From positions 1-36,705 of the forward strand of contig DXGM01000007.1 of the NCBI GenBank assembly GCA_019113915.1: a stretch of DNA of 36,705 nt, given 5' to 3'. The translations under genes and the position numbers were made by a program. This DNA comes from Candidatus Gordonibacter avicola (GTDB lineage: Bacteria; Actinomycetota; Coriobacteriia; Coriobacteriales; Eggerthellaceae). This document shows positions 7,403 through 15,936 of the stretch, piece after piece. The notes beneath the pieces were generated by a model. That model saw nothing but the letters and a program-made list of their open reading frames with translations, was not told the origin of the DNA and ran no database searches. Each line of letters starts with the position of its first letter. The stretch's first letter is position 1.

Positions 7403-8863
7403 TTAGCTCCACGCACCCAATCCGACGCCGCCTTGTTCTATGGTGTCGAGGAGGCCTTGGCGGTCGAAGACACCTACTTTGCGGTAGATGTTGCTCACAT
7501 GATGTTTTGCGGTGCCTTGGGCGATGGAGAGCTCGTCGCAGATGTAGCGAACGGTGCGGCCGCGGGCCAGCAGCACCAGCACCTCGGACTCGCGGTTCGT
7601 CAGCCGGCACAACGAGGCAATGTGTGCGCACTTCTGTTCAAGCGTGGCCTCGGCCGCTTGGGCGCGCGGGGTGGCGTAGAGTTTCTGCACGTCGGCTTGC
7701 GTGAAGAACAGCATGCCCACGAACGTCAGCGCCAGCACACCCAGCAAGAACACGTCGGTGCGCAGCGCGGCCGACCATGCCTCGCTCCCCAAGAGGCCGT
7801 CGGCCGCTACCGACCCAATGAGCGTCCCGGTGCGCGCGCACAATATAACCAGGCCAAACGACAGCGCCACGGGAATGCGTCCGCGAAACGCCACATCGGT
7901 GGACACCAGCATCATGAACATGTCCAGGCAGTACACGCCCATGATAACCAGCCCTGCGCCCACGAAGCGATACGGCGCCGGCAACAGCAACAGCAAGATA
8001 AGTCCCGCCATCATGGCAGGGATGACCGGCCGATACAGCGCCAGCGGCTCGGCCGACGAGGGCGCCACTACCATCGACAGCGTGATGGCCGCAATGGCCA
8101 GCCCCGCCAGCAGCAGCGTTTTGCCCATGAACGCACTGTCGCCCTCGGCAAAGGTGTTCACCATGCCTTGCGACAGCCCATACACCACACTTATCACCAG
8201 GATGCACGCCAGAATGCGCACCACAGGAATGGTCTTCACGTCCAGCGGCAGCACCGAGGGCTCGCGGCGCGGCTCCTTCTTGCAAGCGTGCAGCACGCAC
8301 GCCGAAATCACCGGCAGCGCCGCCGTAAACGCAACGGCTGCCGGCCGGGGCAGAGCATACCCTATAAAGAACAGCACGAACGCGAACGTGTACGACACAT
8401 ACAGATGCCGCCCGACGCGCCCCGTGGCAAGCGCGCTCCACAGCTCGCCCCACATTATTAGTAAGAGTGCGTTGCCAAACGCCAGCGCCGCGGCCCCCAC
8501 GACAAATACGGCGAACCACGCGCCCTCGGCCCCGCTTCCAGCACCAGTGACTGCCCCCAGTGTGAGCGCCACCGGTACCAACAATGTGCCCACGGCCGTA
8601 AGTCCGCCCGCCGCCACAAAGCACGACCGCCGCGCAACAAACGGCGAAAAGCGCCGCGACAACGCGATCGCTGCTACGTAGCCCACCGTCATCAATACCA
8701 ACACCAGCAACACGGTGTTGCCCGCAAATACAAACGCGCCCGTCGCAGGAATCACCGTGTCGGTGCACATGGCCATCATCTGCCACGCCTGCCAAAACGC
8801 CAACCCCAAAAGCCGCCAGCCCGAAAACGCGCCGCCGCCTTCCTCATTTCGTTTCGCGCCCAT
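7403..8863 (-). CDS. Membrane-anchored LuxR-type transcriptional regulator
   Basis: A 486-residue protein with about twelve hydrophobic helices (residues 15-390), arranged like a transporter domain, and a C-terminal LuxR/NarL helix-turn-helix at about residues 421-476 (LTNRESEVLVLLARG, then GTAKHHVSNIYRKVGV). Regulators of this build are abundant in Eggerthellaceae, commonly beside genes for exported flavin or molybdenum reductases; the ligand is generally unknown. The hydrophobic part may sense a membrane-permeable or exported substrate. The start at 8863 follows GGAGGGG. It is divergent from the Tat flavoprotein at 9175, separated by 311 bases, so that gene is the likely target. Confidence 0.88.
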   Translation of the reverse strand: MGAKRNEEGGGAFSGWRLLGLAFWQAWQMMAMCTDTVIPATGAFVFAGNTVLLVLVLMTVGYVAAIALSRRFSPFVARRSCFVAAGGLTAVGTLLVPVALTLGAVTGAGSGAEGAWFAVFVVGAAALAFGNALLLIMWGELWSALATGRVGRHLYVSYTFAFVLFFIGYALPRPAAVAFTAALPVISACVLHACKKEPRREPSVLPLDVKTIPVVRILACILVISVVYGLSQGMVNTFAEGDSAFMGKTLLLAGLAIAAITLSMVVAPSSAEPLALYRPVIPAMMAGLILLLLLPAPYRFVGAGLVIMGVYCLDMFMMLVSTDVAFRGRIPVALSFGLVILCARTGTLIGSVAADGLLGSEAWSAALRTDVFLLGVLALTFVGMLFFTQADVQKLYATPRAQAAEATLEQKCAHIASLCRLTNRESEVLVLLARGRTVRYICDELSIAQGTAKHHVSNIYRKVGVFDRQGLLDTIEQGGVGLGAWS

Positions 8864-9174
8864 GCGCCCCTCCGCCTTTCGCCCCGCGCCGCCGCTCGTC
8901 GGCTCCGCGCGGGCATTCTCCCACCCGCAAACCTAACAAACCAACCGCGCTCGCGCAAGTCTCACCATGAGCCAAAGCGGCCCATACGGCACTTTCCTGC
9001 GGAAATGGGCCACTTCGATCGATGACGCCGCGCGCACTCTTCGCCATTATGCGCTGCGGGAGGGAAAGCGCGAACGCCCGACAGCCAACCGGCACGCACG
9101 GGCGTACACGTTTTTCCACACACGATAGAGCGCGGAGCGAGGGGCCTCGCGCGTTGTAGGGAAGGGGTTACACC
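8864..9174. promoter_or_regulatory. Divergent intergenic region with inverted repeat
   Basis: This 311-base gap separates the LuxR-type regulator from the flavoprotein. GGCCCAT (8979-8985) is inverted as ATGGGCC (9005-9011), and TTTCC/GGAAA pairs inside it (8993-9005). The whole is a plausible binding site for the neighbouring regulator. No confident -35/-10 pair was recognised. GGGAAGGGG at 9159-9167 is the ribosome site for 9175. Confidence 0.4.
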
Positions 9175-10845
9175 ATGGATAATTCGAACGAGAGCACCGC
9201 GCGCCAGGGTTTGTCGCGCCGCGCGTTCTTGGGCCTGGGCGCCACGGCCGCCGTTGCCGCGGGTGCCGCTGGTCTCGCCGGCTGCGCGCCAGCCTCCAAG
9301 GAAGACGCGCCCAAGGGCGATGCCGCCGGGGCGCAGGGCCAGGCGCAGTACGCGTGGGAAGTTGCTCCCGAGCCTATCACCGACATCAAGGAAACGGTTG
9401 ACACCGACATCCTCATTGTTGGCGCGGGCCTGGCAGGCTGCGCGTGCGCTGCGGCTGCGGCCGAAAAGGGCGGCAAGGTGACCGTCGTCGAGAAGACCTC
9501 CAGCTGGAACGGCCGCGGCGGTGGCTTCGGCGCCATCAACTCGCACTACATGGATGAGCTGGGCATCAAGGTGGACAAGGTCAACGCCAAGCAGCACTGG
9601 ATCGCCCAGTGTGCCAGCCGCGCGAACGAAGACCTCATCGTGAAGTTCTTCAACAACTCTGAGGAAGCCTCCAATTGGCTGCTCGCCAAGGCTGAGGCCC
9701 TGGGCGGATCGGCCATGGTGGGCGCGTTCTACAGCCATGACGACGTGTACGCCGAGCAGCCGGGCTACCACATGCTCATGATCCCGAAAGAGGCGGGCCT
9801 CACTTCCACCGGTTTTGCGGGTGCTGAACTCTGCTACAACGACGCCGTGAAAGACGGCGCCGAGTTCGTGTTCGATGCGCCGGCCGTGCAGCTGGTGAAG
9901 GACGGCAACAAGGTGACGGGCTGCATCTGCGAGACAAAGGACGGCTACGTGCAGTACAACGCCAGCAAGGGCGTGGTGCTGTGCACGGGCGACATCAGCG
10001 GCGACATTGAAATGTGCAAGGCCTACGCGCCGGTCTGTGTGGAATACGGCCAGCCGCGCAGCCAGTACACCCCCGTCGGTGTGAACACGGGCGACGGCCA
10101 CAAGATGGGTATGTGGGCCGGCGCGCAGCTGCAAGACCTGCCGCTTCCCACGATGATGCACCCGCAGGCGTTCTGCTGGTTCCACGGCCCGTTTTTGTTC
10201 GTGAACGACAACGGCGAGCGCTTCATGTGCGAAGACACCTGGGTGCAGGGCAAGTCGCTGGCCATCAACCGCCAGCCCAACGGCGAGGCATGGTCCATCT
10301 TCGACGCCAACTGGAAGACCGACCTGGTAAACGGCCTGCCCTACGGCGGCGGCATGTTCTGGGATTCCTTCCGCCCCTACGGCAGCGACCTTGAGCTGGC
10401 GCCCCAGTACTTTGAGACGCAGATTCCGGAATACATCAAGCAGGGCAACGCCTACCAGGCCGACACCATTGAGGACTTGGCGAAGCAGATCGGCTGCGAC
10501 GCGGCCACGCTGAAGGCCACGGTCGACCGCTACAACGGCATGTGTGAGCAGGGTGAAGACACCGACTACTACAAGAAGCCCGTGTTCCTGACCCCGGTCA
10601 AGCAGGGTCCGTTCTACGCGCTGAAGGTTGGTCCCGCGCTGCTGGCCATCACGGGCGGCCTGCGCACGAACGTCGACTTCCAGTGCCTCGACGCTGAGGG
10701 CGCTCCCATCGAGGGCCTGTACGCGCTGGGCAACTGCATGGGTGACATCACCGCAGTTGACTACCCCATCAACGTGGCCGGCAACAGCCACGGCCGCTGC
10801 ATCACCTACGGCTATCTCCTGGGCCACGAACTGGCCGAGGCGTAA
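9175..10845 (+). CDS. Tat-exported FAD-dependent reductase, fumarate reductase flavoprotein family
   Basis: A 556-residue flavoprotein. Residues 12-37 form a twin-arginine signal (SRRAFLG, R15-R16) ending in LAGC with C37, so it may be a Tat-exported lipoprotein. The FAD fold starts with DILIVGAGLAG (G83, G85, G88) followed by VVEK. The C-terminal FAD region has GGLRTN and GLYALGN. There is no heme domain, so electrons must come from a separate donor. Classical fumarate reductase residues are not all evident: the usual HG-x-NR signature is replaced by NVAGNSHGRC, so the substrate may be another unsaturated or oxidised organic acceptor. It is divergent from a membrane LuxR-type regulator that probably controls it. 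The start at 9175 is set by GGGAAGGGG. Confidence 0.87.
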   Translation: MDNSNESTARQGLSRRAFLGLGATAAVAAGAAGLAGCAPASKEDAPKGDAAGAQGQAQYAWEVAPEPITDIKETVDTDILIVGAGLAGCACAAAAAEKGGKVTVVEKTSSWNGRGGGFGAINSHYMDELGIKVDKVNAKQHWIAQCASRANEDLIVKFFNNSEEASNWLLAKAEALGGSAMVGAFYSHDDVYAEQPGYHMLMIPKEAGLTSTGFAGAELCYNDAVKDGAEFVFDAPAVQLVKDGNKVTGCICETKDGYVQYNASKGVVLCTGDISGDIEMCKAYAPVCVEYGQPRSQYTPVGVNTGDGHKMGMWAGAQLQDLPLPTMMHPQAFCWFHGPFLFVNDNGERFMCEDTWVQGKSLAINRQPNGEAWSIFDANWKTDLVNGLPYGGGMFWDSFRPYGSDLELAPQYFETQIPEYIKQGNAYQADTIEDLAKQIGCDAATLKATVDRYNGMCEQGEDTDYYKKPVFLTPVKQGPFYALKVGPALLAITGGLRTNVDFQCLDAEGAPIEGLYALGNCMGDITAVDYPINVAGNSHGRCITYGYLLGHELAEA

Positions 10846-10854
10846 GCATACTAG

Positions 10855-10930
10855 CCCCGCCGCACCCCTCCCCGCGGCGGGGAAACAGAGTCTCCCTCCC
10901 TTCGACCCCCGTCCTTGCGCGGGGGTCTTT
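10855..10930 (+). terminator. Tandem terminator hairpins after the flavoprotein
   Basis: Two hairpins follow the stop codon. CCCCGCCGC (10855-10863) pairs with GCGGCGGGG (10874-10882), and GACCCCCG (10904-10911) with CGGGGGTC (10920-10927). The second is followed by TTT and is the likelier intrinsic terminator. Confidence 0.7.
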
Positions 10931-11026
10931 GCATGGGCGCGCACTGAAGCGGCGTCCCCCGATGTTCCTTGATGTTCCCTGATGCATTCTCTTTGTGAGA
11001 ATCAGGCATAACGTGGGGAAAATGCG

Positions 11027-11056
11027 TTGACTTCGCGGGCTGCCGCTGTTTACAAT
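11027..11056 (+). promoter_or_regulatory. Promoter of the rplM-rpsI operon
   Basis: TTGACT (11027-11032) and TACAAT (11051-11056) are separated by 18 bases, close to the vegetative consensus. Transcription would start near 11063, leaving a leader of about 255 bases before rplM. Confidence 0.7.
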
Positions 11057-11062
11057 GCAAAG

Positions 11063-11319
11063 GTTCGCTTTCAAAAGCCCCGTGTATGCAGTGGAAGACG
11101 GGAGCGCGCCCGAGGGAGTCCAGGCCCGAAGACGTGCGCCGGCGTAGGAAACCGGCATCTGTTGGAACTGCACTTTTGAAAACAAACAAGCTGTTTCCCC
11201 GCTGCGGGGGAGGTTCGGAGGCCCTGCTTCCAAGGAGCCACCCGGGAGCGTGGATGACGGCGAACCGGCGGGCGCGTTTGCGCGCGCACGGCGGAATGAA
11301 GGATTATTGGAGGAAGATA
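11063..11319 (+). promoter_or_regulatory. Structured 5' leader of rplM-rpsI
   Basis: The leader can close on itself: TTTCAAAAG (11069-11077) pairs with CTTTTGAAA (11173-11181), enclosing about 95 bases that hold smaller GC stems such as GCCGG/CCGGC around 11138-11155. A later stem forms from CCCCGC/GCGGGG near 11198-11212. The placement fits an autoregulatory ribosomal-protein leader (L13-type leaders are known in other bacteria), but no conserved motif was matched. No convincing coding sequence is present. Confidence 0.4.
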
Positions 11320-11754
11320 GTGAAGACGTATTACGCGAAGCCCAACGAAGTTGAGCGCGAATGGGTCTTGATCGACGCCACGGACCAGGTGCTGGGCCGC
11401 GTCGCCGTGAAGGCCGCGCAGATCCTCAAGGGCAAGCATAAGCCGCAGTACACGCCCCATGTTGACACCGGTGATTTCGTGGTCATCATCAACGCGGACA
11501 AAATCCGCGTGACGGGCAACAAGGCCGAGGAAAAGCGTTACTACCGTCACAGCGGTTTCCCGGGTGGCCTGAAGTCCGAGACCTTCAACGAGGCTATGAC
11601 CAAGCATCCGGAGCGCGTGATTGAGCATGCCGTTAAGGGCATGCTGCCGAAGAACACGCTCGGACGCGCCATGGGCAAGAAGCTCAAGGTGTACGCCGGT
11701 GCGGAGCATCCGCACATGGCTCAGAAGCCTCGCGAGATTAAGATGGAGGGTTAG
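11320..11754 (+). CDS. rplM: 50S ribosomal protein L13
   Basis: A 144-residue protein of the large ribosomal subunit. Conserved L13 blocks are visible: [15 protein letters not shown] near the N-terminus, [18 protein letters not shown], and [12 protein letters not shown]. The start is GTG at 11320 with GGAGGA (11308-11313) at ideal spacing. An upstream in-frame ATG at 11296 lacks a good site and would extend past the family's N-terminus. rpsI follows two bases after the stop, the conserved L13-S9 gene pair. Confidence 0.97.
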   Translation: MKTYYAKPNEVEREWVLIDATDQVLGRVAVKAAQILKGKHKPQYTPHVDTGDFVVIINADKIRVTGNKAEEKRYYRHSGFPGGLKSETFNEAMTKHPERVIEHAVKGMLPKNTLGRAMGKKLKVYAGAEHPHMAQKPREIKMEG

Positions 11755-11756
11755 AC

Positions 11757-12149
11757 ATGGCAGGTGAAGCTCTGTATTACGGCACCGGCCGCAGGAAGAA
11801 CGCCGTCGCTCGCGTGCGCCTCGTCCCCGGCACCGGCAAGGTGACGGTCAACGGCCGCGAGGGCGCTCAGTACTTCGGTCGTGAAGCGCTGCTCAACTAC
11901 GCTAAGGCACCGTTCAAGGTGACCGACACGATGGATCACTTCGACGTTATCGCTCGCATTGATGGCGGCGGCATCTCGGGCCAGGCTGGCGCGCTGCGTC
12001 ACGGCATCGCCCGCGCCCTGCTCGCAGCTGGCGATTACCGCGGCGAACTGAAGAAGGCCGGCTACCTCACGCGTGATGCCCGTATGGTCGAGCGCAAGAA
12101 GTACGGTCTGAAGAAGGCCCGCAAGCGCCCGCAGTTCAGCAAGCGCTAA
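11757..12149 (+). CDS. rpsI: 30S ribosomal protein S9
   Basis: A 130-residue protein of the small ribosomal subunit. It shows [16 protein letters not shown] at the N-terminus, the [19 protein letters not shown] block, and the basic C-terminal tail ending [12 protein letters not shown] that reaches the P-site tRNA. GGAGGG within the end of rplM serves as its ribosome site. It is co-transcribed with rplM and ends before a strong terminator. Confidence 0.98.
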   Translation: MAGEALYYGTGRRKNAVARVRLVPGTGKVTVNGREGAQYFGREALLNYAKAPFKVTDTMDHFDVIARIDGGGISGQAGALRHGIARALLAAGDYRGELKKAGYLTRDARMVERKKYGLKKARKRPQFSKR

Positions 12150-12175
12150 GCCCCACTTCGCAGCACGTTCTTTTG

Positions 12176-12202
12176 GAGAGAGCCCCCGGGCTCTCTCTTT
12201 TT
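12176..12202 (+). terminator. Rho-independent terminator of rplM-rpsI
   Basis: GAGAGAGCCC (12176-12185) pairs with GGGCTCTCTC (12188-12197), followed by TTTTT. It is a strong classical terminator. Confidence 0.92.
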
Positions 12203-12210
12203 ATACGCAG

Positions 12211-12261
12211 GTTGTAAACTCACGCTGATTTCGTGCTAAAATATCAGCGTGAATTTACAAC
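12211..12261. promoter_or_regulatory. abiE promoter within a 19-bp inverted repeat (operator)
   Basis: The arms are GTTGTAAACTCACGCTGAT (12211-12229) and ATCAGCGTGAATTTACAAC (12243-12261), inverted copies with 18 of 19 bases matching and 13 bases between. TAAAAT (12237-12242) lies between the arms and fits a -10; TTGTAA (12212-12217) in the left arm could be the -35 (19-base spacer). Known AbiEi antitoxins repress their own promoter by binding inverted repeats of this kind, so this is very likely the autoregulatory operator. Confidence 0.8.
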
Positions 12262-12277
12262 TTTGCAAGGGAACAAC

Positions 12278-12859
12278 ATGCAATTAGAAGAACTGCTGGA
12301 AAAAAACGATGGCTTACTCATGAGGGCCGATACTCTGAATCATGGCGTGTCCAACGGCACCTTCTATAACTTTGTGAAAAAGAAGCAGTTGCAAAAGATT
12401 GCGAAGGGTGTGTACCTCGCTCCTGATGCGTATCCAGATGAGATGTATATGCTGCAAACGCGTTATCCACGTGCCATCTTTTCGCACGACACGGCACTGT
12501 ACCTCCACGACCTTTCGGAGCGCGAGCCTGTCCCGCTGTCGGTTACGGTGCCTTCCAGTTATAACGCAGGCTCTCTTTCCGAGGGCGGTGCGCGGGTTCA
12601 CTACGTTAAAGAGCCGTGGTACAAGCTGGGAATGTGCGTCATGGAATCACCAGAGGGCAACCCCATCCGCGTATACGATAGGGAGCGAACCATCTGCGAT
12701 ACCGTGCGCAAGCGTTCGGCAATGGAGCCCTCCGCATTCAATTATGCGATGCGAAGCTATGCGCGGTCCCGAAACAAAGATCTCCGACGGCTCGGGGAAT
12801 ACGCGGAGGCCATGAACATTGATTCTCAAGTAAGAGATGCCTTGGAGGTATTGCTGTGA
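12278..12859 (+). CDS. abiEi: AbiEi-type antitoxin (type IV toxin-antitoxin, abortive infection)
   Basis: A 193-residue antitoxin and autorepressor. The N-terminal winged-helix domain (about residues 1-50: EELLEKNDGLLMRADT, then FVKKKQLQKIAKGVYLAPD) is typical of AbiEi. The C-terminal part (FSHDTALYLHDLSERE, YDRERTICD) is the conserved antitoxin region. The start ATG at 12278 follows AAGGGAAC; an upstream in-frame ATG at 12233 would lie inside the operator and is rejected. It overlaps the toxin gene by GTGA at 12856. GC content is clearly lower than in the ribosomal operon before it, suggesting horizontal acquisition. Confidence 0.88.
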   Translation: MQLEELLEKNDGLLMRADTLNHGVSNGTFYNFVKKKQLQKIAKGVYLAPDAYPDEMYMLQTRYPRAIFSHDTALYLHDLSEREPVPLSVTVPSSYNAGSLSEGGARVHYVKEPWYKLGMCVMESPEGNPIRVYDRERTICDTVRKRSAMEPSAFNYAMRSYARSRNKDLRRLGEYAEAMNIDSQVRDALEVLL

Positions 12860-13693
12860 TTGAAGGATCGAGAAGGGTCAAGGATCTTATCAAGAACATA
12901 GCCGAAGGTGATAGCGGCAAAGCGCAACGCCTTCAGCGCCACTATGCCATGGAGCGCTTTCTTGAGCGCATATCGGTGAGCCGCTTTAAAGGACAATCTG
13001 GTGCTCAAAGGCGGAATGCTTGTTGCCGCACTGGTGGGACTCAATGCGCGTTCAACTATGGACATAGATACCACCTGTAAAGGTTACCCCTTAACGCTGG
13101 AGAGCGCGCGAGAGATGGTTGAAGAAATCGCTGCGCTTGATATCGGCGATGGGATGACATTTGATATCACAGGTGTAAGCGAGATTATGGAAGACTCCGA
13201 ATATGGCGGGGTGCGGATTTCGCTGGTGTCACATCTTGATAAAACAAGAACGAACCTCAAAATTGATATTTCTACTGGTGACGCAATCACGCCATCGGAG
13301 ATATCGTATGACTATAAGCTTATGCTCGAAGACCGGTGTCTGAATATTTGGACGTACAGCCTCGAAACCATTTTAGCGGAAAAGCTGCAAACAATTCTCA
13401 TTAGATCGGTCTACAATACCCGGCCGAGAGATTTCTATGACATTTATGTTCTCCAGGAGACGAATCATCATCCCGATCCGAAGATTTTCGACGTGGCTAT
13501 GGAGCGTACCTGTGCGAAAAGAAACACCCTTGGTCTCCTTACCGATGCTGACCTGGTGCTCAGCACCATAGAGGCGAGTCGACCTATGAGGGCGCATTGG
13601 GGGCGCTTTCAGAACGATTACGATTATGCTCAAGGCATCGAATGGGAAGATGCGGTGTCTTCGGTACGTTTGCTTGTGAGTATCATTAGATAG
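12856..13693 (+). pseudogene. abiEii: AbiEii-type nucleotidyltransferase toxin, frameshifted
   Basis: The toxin partner of AbiEi. The frame from GTG 12856 runs well to SVSRFK, then one extra G in TTTAAAGGAC (12991-12992) shifts it and it ends at 13080. Removing one G joins FKDNLVLKGGMLVAALVG in the other frame. That frame carries all the marks of the family: the nucleotidyltransferase core KGGML...R-S-TMDIDTT, LKIDISTGD, ETILAEKLQTIL and RPRDFYDIYVL. The repaired protein would be 278 residues, near the usual length. AAAGGA at the break lies seven bases before GTG 13001, so the second part might be translated alone. It is most likely an inactivated toxin; sequencing error and +1 frameshifting are the alternatives. 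Confidence 0.82.
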
Positions 13694-13707
13694 TGAAAAT
13701 TGAGGTG

Positions 13708-13741
13708 TCGCCGGCTCCGCAGTGGGGTGCGGGACCGGCGA
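13708..13741. terminator. Hairpin between abiEii and the enolase-family gene
   Basis: TCGCCGG-CT-CCGCA pairs with TGCGG-GA-CCGGCGA across a 6-base loop, forming a 12-bp stem with a small internal mismatch between two convergent genes. No T-tract is present. Confidence 0.5.
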
Positions 13742-13767
13742 TGGGGAGCGAGGTGTCGGCGAGGCGC

Positions 13768-14868
13768 TTAGTCTTGTACGGTGAATTCGCGGACGGCGTC
13801 TTCGTTCAGGGTTACGCCCAGGCCGGGGGCGGAGGGCGGGTAGACGCGGCCGTCGCGCATGTCGATGCGTTCGTTGATGAGGCTGGGGGCGTTTGGGTCG
13901 TCGAAGTCCATGAACTCGCAGGCGTACGTGATGTGTTTCAGCCCGCAGCCAGCATGGATGATGGCCGTCATGCCAAGCGAGCTTTCAGACTGGCTGCCGA
14001 TCATTATGGGCCGGTGGTAGGCCTCGCACAAAGCGGCAATCTTGCGGCCATACGTGAAGCCACTGCGCGGAATCTTAATCATCATCACCGATAGTGCGTC
14101 CAAGTCCAGCTGGTGCGCAATGTCATACAGCGTGAAGTTGCTTTCGTCGCCCGCGATGGGAATGTCGATGGCGTGTGCCAGGCGCACCCGATCTTTCTCG
14201 TTCGTGGCGGCGATGGGTTCTTCGAAGTAATCCAGCTTGCCGCGCAGCGCGTCATACACCTTTTTCGCCTCGAAGTAGCCGTAGCTTTGATTGCCGTCGA
14301 TGTAGAGGCGCGTGTCGGGAGTCACGGCTTCGCGCAGGGCGCTGACGCGCGCGATGTCGGCGTCGGGGTCCTGGCCGCCCTTCACCTTAAAGGCGCGGTA
14401 GCCGCGCTCGTTCAGTTCGCGCGCCTGGTCAAGCATGGCGGACGTCTCGCCCAACCACAGGATGCGGCTGGGGGCGATAGACTCGCGGTAGCCGCCCAAA
14501 AGCTTGTAGCACGGCAGTCCCACCAGCTTGCCCATGAGATCCCATAACGCCACGTCAATGCCGCCCTTGGCCGCGAGGTTCGCCTTGATGAAGTTCATCT
14601 TCTCGTGGATTTTCTCCACGTCGAACACGTCCAGGCCCACGATGAGTGGCGCCAACAAGTCGTTGATCACGTGCACCATGCCCACTTGCGTCTCGCCGTA
14701 AATATTCTCGCGTGGGATGGCCTCGGCGATGCCTTCCGCCCCCTCGGTAGTGCGCACGCGCACCAGCACATGCGCCTGGCAGGTCATAGCCCCGGTTGCC
14801 CACCGCACCGGCCGCTCCAACGGCAACCGCACCGGCGTCGCCGTCACACTCTCAATAATGCCATTCAT
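13768..14868 (-). CDS. Enolase-superfamily enzyme of the muconate-lactonizing / dipeptide epimerase type
   Basis: A 366-residue enzyme of the mandelate racemase/muconate lactonizing group. An N-terminal capping domain is followed by a barrel with the expected catalytic set: the KVK pair (K161, K163), D191 in YIDGNQ, E216/E217 in YFEEP, D241 in AGDES and K265 in MIKIPRSG. The KxK plus opposite lysine places it in the MLE subgroup (cycloisomerases, o-succinylbenzoate synthase, acylamino acid racemase, dipeptide epimerases). The exact substrate cannot be read from sequence, and there are no menaquinone or peptidoglycan genes beside it to help. The start at 14868 follows GAAGAGGTG; the longer frame upstream has no good ribosome site. 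Confidence 0.85.
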   Translation of the reverse strand: MNGIIESVTATPVRLPLERPVRWATGAMTCQAHVLVRVRTTEGAEGIAEAIPRENIYGETQVGMVHVINDLLAPLIVGLDVFDVEKIHEKMNFIKANLAAKGGIDVALWDLMGKLVGLPCYKLLGGYRESIAPSRILWLGETSAMLDQARELNERGYRAFKVKGGQDPDADIARVSALREAVTPDTRLYIDGNQSYGYFEAKKVYDALRGKLDYFEEPIAATNEKDRVRLAHAIDIPIAGDESNFTLYDIAHQLDLDALSVMMIKIPRSGFTYGRKIAALCEAYHRPIMIGSQSESSLGMTAIIHAGCGLKHITYACEFMDFDDPNAPSLINERIDMRDGRVYPPSAPGLGVTLNEDAVREFTVQD

Positions 14869-15084
14869 ACCGCACCTCTTCCCAAGCTTCCCAACAGCCG
14901 GGCGCGCCGCCCGACGCATACAAGCACGCCCTCCATAATACCCCTGCCGCCCCACTTATCCCAGCAGCCATCTAAGGCTTGCCTGCACCCACACGCAAAA
15001 GCCTGTAAGATATAAAAAAGATGGGCTTCGAAAGTCTTTGCACGACACTATCGGACGCATCTTTACCGCGAAAGAAGGACCAGC

Positions 15085-15633
15085 ATGGGATTCTGGGGAA
15101 ATTCTTATAAAGCGAAATTCTTGTCTTTACGAAAGGCCAATTCGGGCTGCAAAGAGTTTTCTCGCTCAAAAATGGAAGAGAACTCAATCCCATCCCGTAT
15201 TGCACGTTGTTTCGGGTTATTGCTTGCGACCAGTCTTTTTCTTGGCCTGTCCATGATTGTTGGTTGCTCATCCAGTGAAGAAACAGTTGATGCGGGCGGA
15301 GCTGGCAATGTAAGTTCCGAATGGTACAGCGGGTCTGTCGTCGATTTTAACCCCGCGGAGAGCACCGTCAACTTGGTACTCGACGAGTCGGAGTCCCTCG
15401 AAGCAGAATTTAGTCTTGAAAAGATGAGTGATAGGCGTAAGGAGTTTATCTTTTCCTCCCTTAAACGAGGCGACTCTGTATCTGTATCTTGTCTTGAACT
15501 TGTCGAAAAGGGAAGCGGAATCAATAGTGCAATCAGCTTCAGAATTAAAGGCCTCGAAGATCAAGAGGCCAAAATCAGCGACGAAGAAATTGCCGAAAAC
15601 CTTGCAGATATAAAGGCTAACTTTCCAGCATAA
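15085..15633 (+). CDS. Putative secreted lipoprotein of unknown function
   Basis: A 182-residue protein with a lipoprotein signal: a basic stretch, the hydrophobic LLLATSLFLGLSMIVGC, and lipid-accepting C61, then SSSEE. The mature part has a beta-rich look (WYSGSVVDFNPAESTVNLVL, RGDSVSVSC) and may be a small OB-like domain. The start at 15085 is favoured by GAAGGA upstream but gives a long 40-residue n-region. ATG at 15172 (MEEN) would give a normal signal peptide but has no clear ribosome site. The coding region is notably AT-richer than its neighbours and may be a recent arrival. AT-rich TAAGATATAA at 15006-15015 may be part of its promoter. Confidence 0.65.
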   Translation: MGFWGNSYKAKFLSLRKANSGCKEFSRSKMEENSIPSRIARCFGLLLATSLFLGLSMIVGCSSSEETVDAGGAGNVSSEWYSGSVVDFNPAESTVNLVLDESESLEAEFSLEKMSDRRKEFIFSSLKRGDSVSVSCLELVEKGSGINSAISFRIKGLEDQEAKISDEEIAENLADIKANFPA

Positions 15634-15936
15634 TTTTTAAGTATGGGTGATAGTGGAATTGCTTATGATGCTGCCCGAGAGACTGTGTAGGCGCCTCATT
15701 TTTCATGCTAATGCTTTCGATGGTCACATGCGTTCGTCCTTGCGCGGTGTTGCGTTCTCCTTGCGCCCTTTCCCCCTGAAACCTGTCCGAAACAATGAGC
15801 CTTTAGTTTGGTTACGGCGTGTTGAGCACGCACATAAAGGCGAGGTCATGCTATCGTATTCGCTGTCGACGCGAACGATGGGCCGCGACGCGGGGGGACG
15901 CCGCCTCCGCGGGCGGCGAGTGAGGAGCAAAGCCCT
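15634..15936 (+). promoter_or_regulatory. 5' region of glnN with hairpin before the ribosome site
   Basis: This 303-base gap has no convincing gene. CGCCGCC (15899-15905) pairs with GGCGGCG (15912-15918), ending just four bases before the ribosome site GAGGAG (15922-15927), so the stem could modulate translation. No confident -35/-10 pair was found. Confidence 0.35.

Noticed and set aside
11110..11160. Cobalamin-riboswitch-like stretch (GAGTCCAGGC...GAAGACGTGC)
   Set aside because: Only a loose resemblance to the B12 box, lacking the rest of the conserved core, and placed before ribosomal protein genes.
11086..11319. N-terminal extension of L13 from ATG 11086
   Set aside because: The extension is Arg-rich without L13 similarity, and GTG 11320 has an ideal ribosome site; the region is better explained as an RNA leader.
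12985..12993. Programmed -1 frameshift site in abiEii
   Set aside because: The needed shift is +1, and the sequence CTTTAAAGG does not fit the -1 slippery heptamer in the zero frame; a one-base insertion is simpler.
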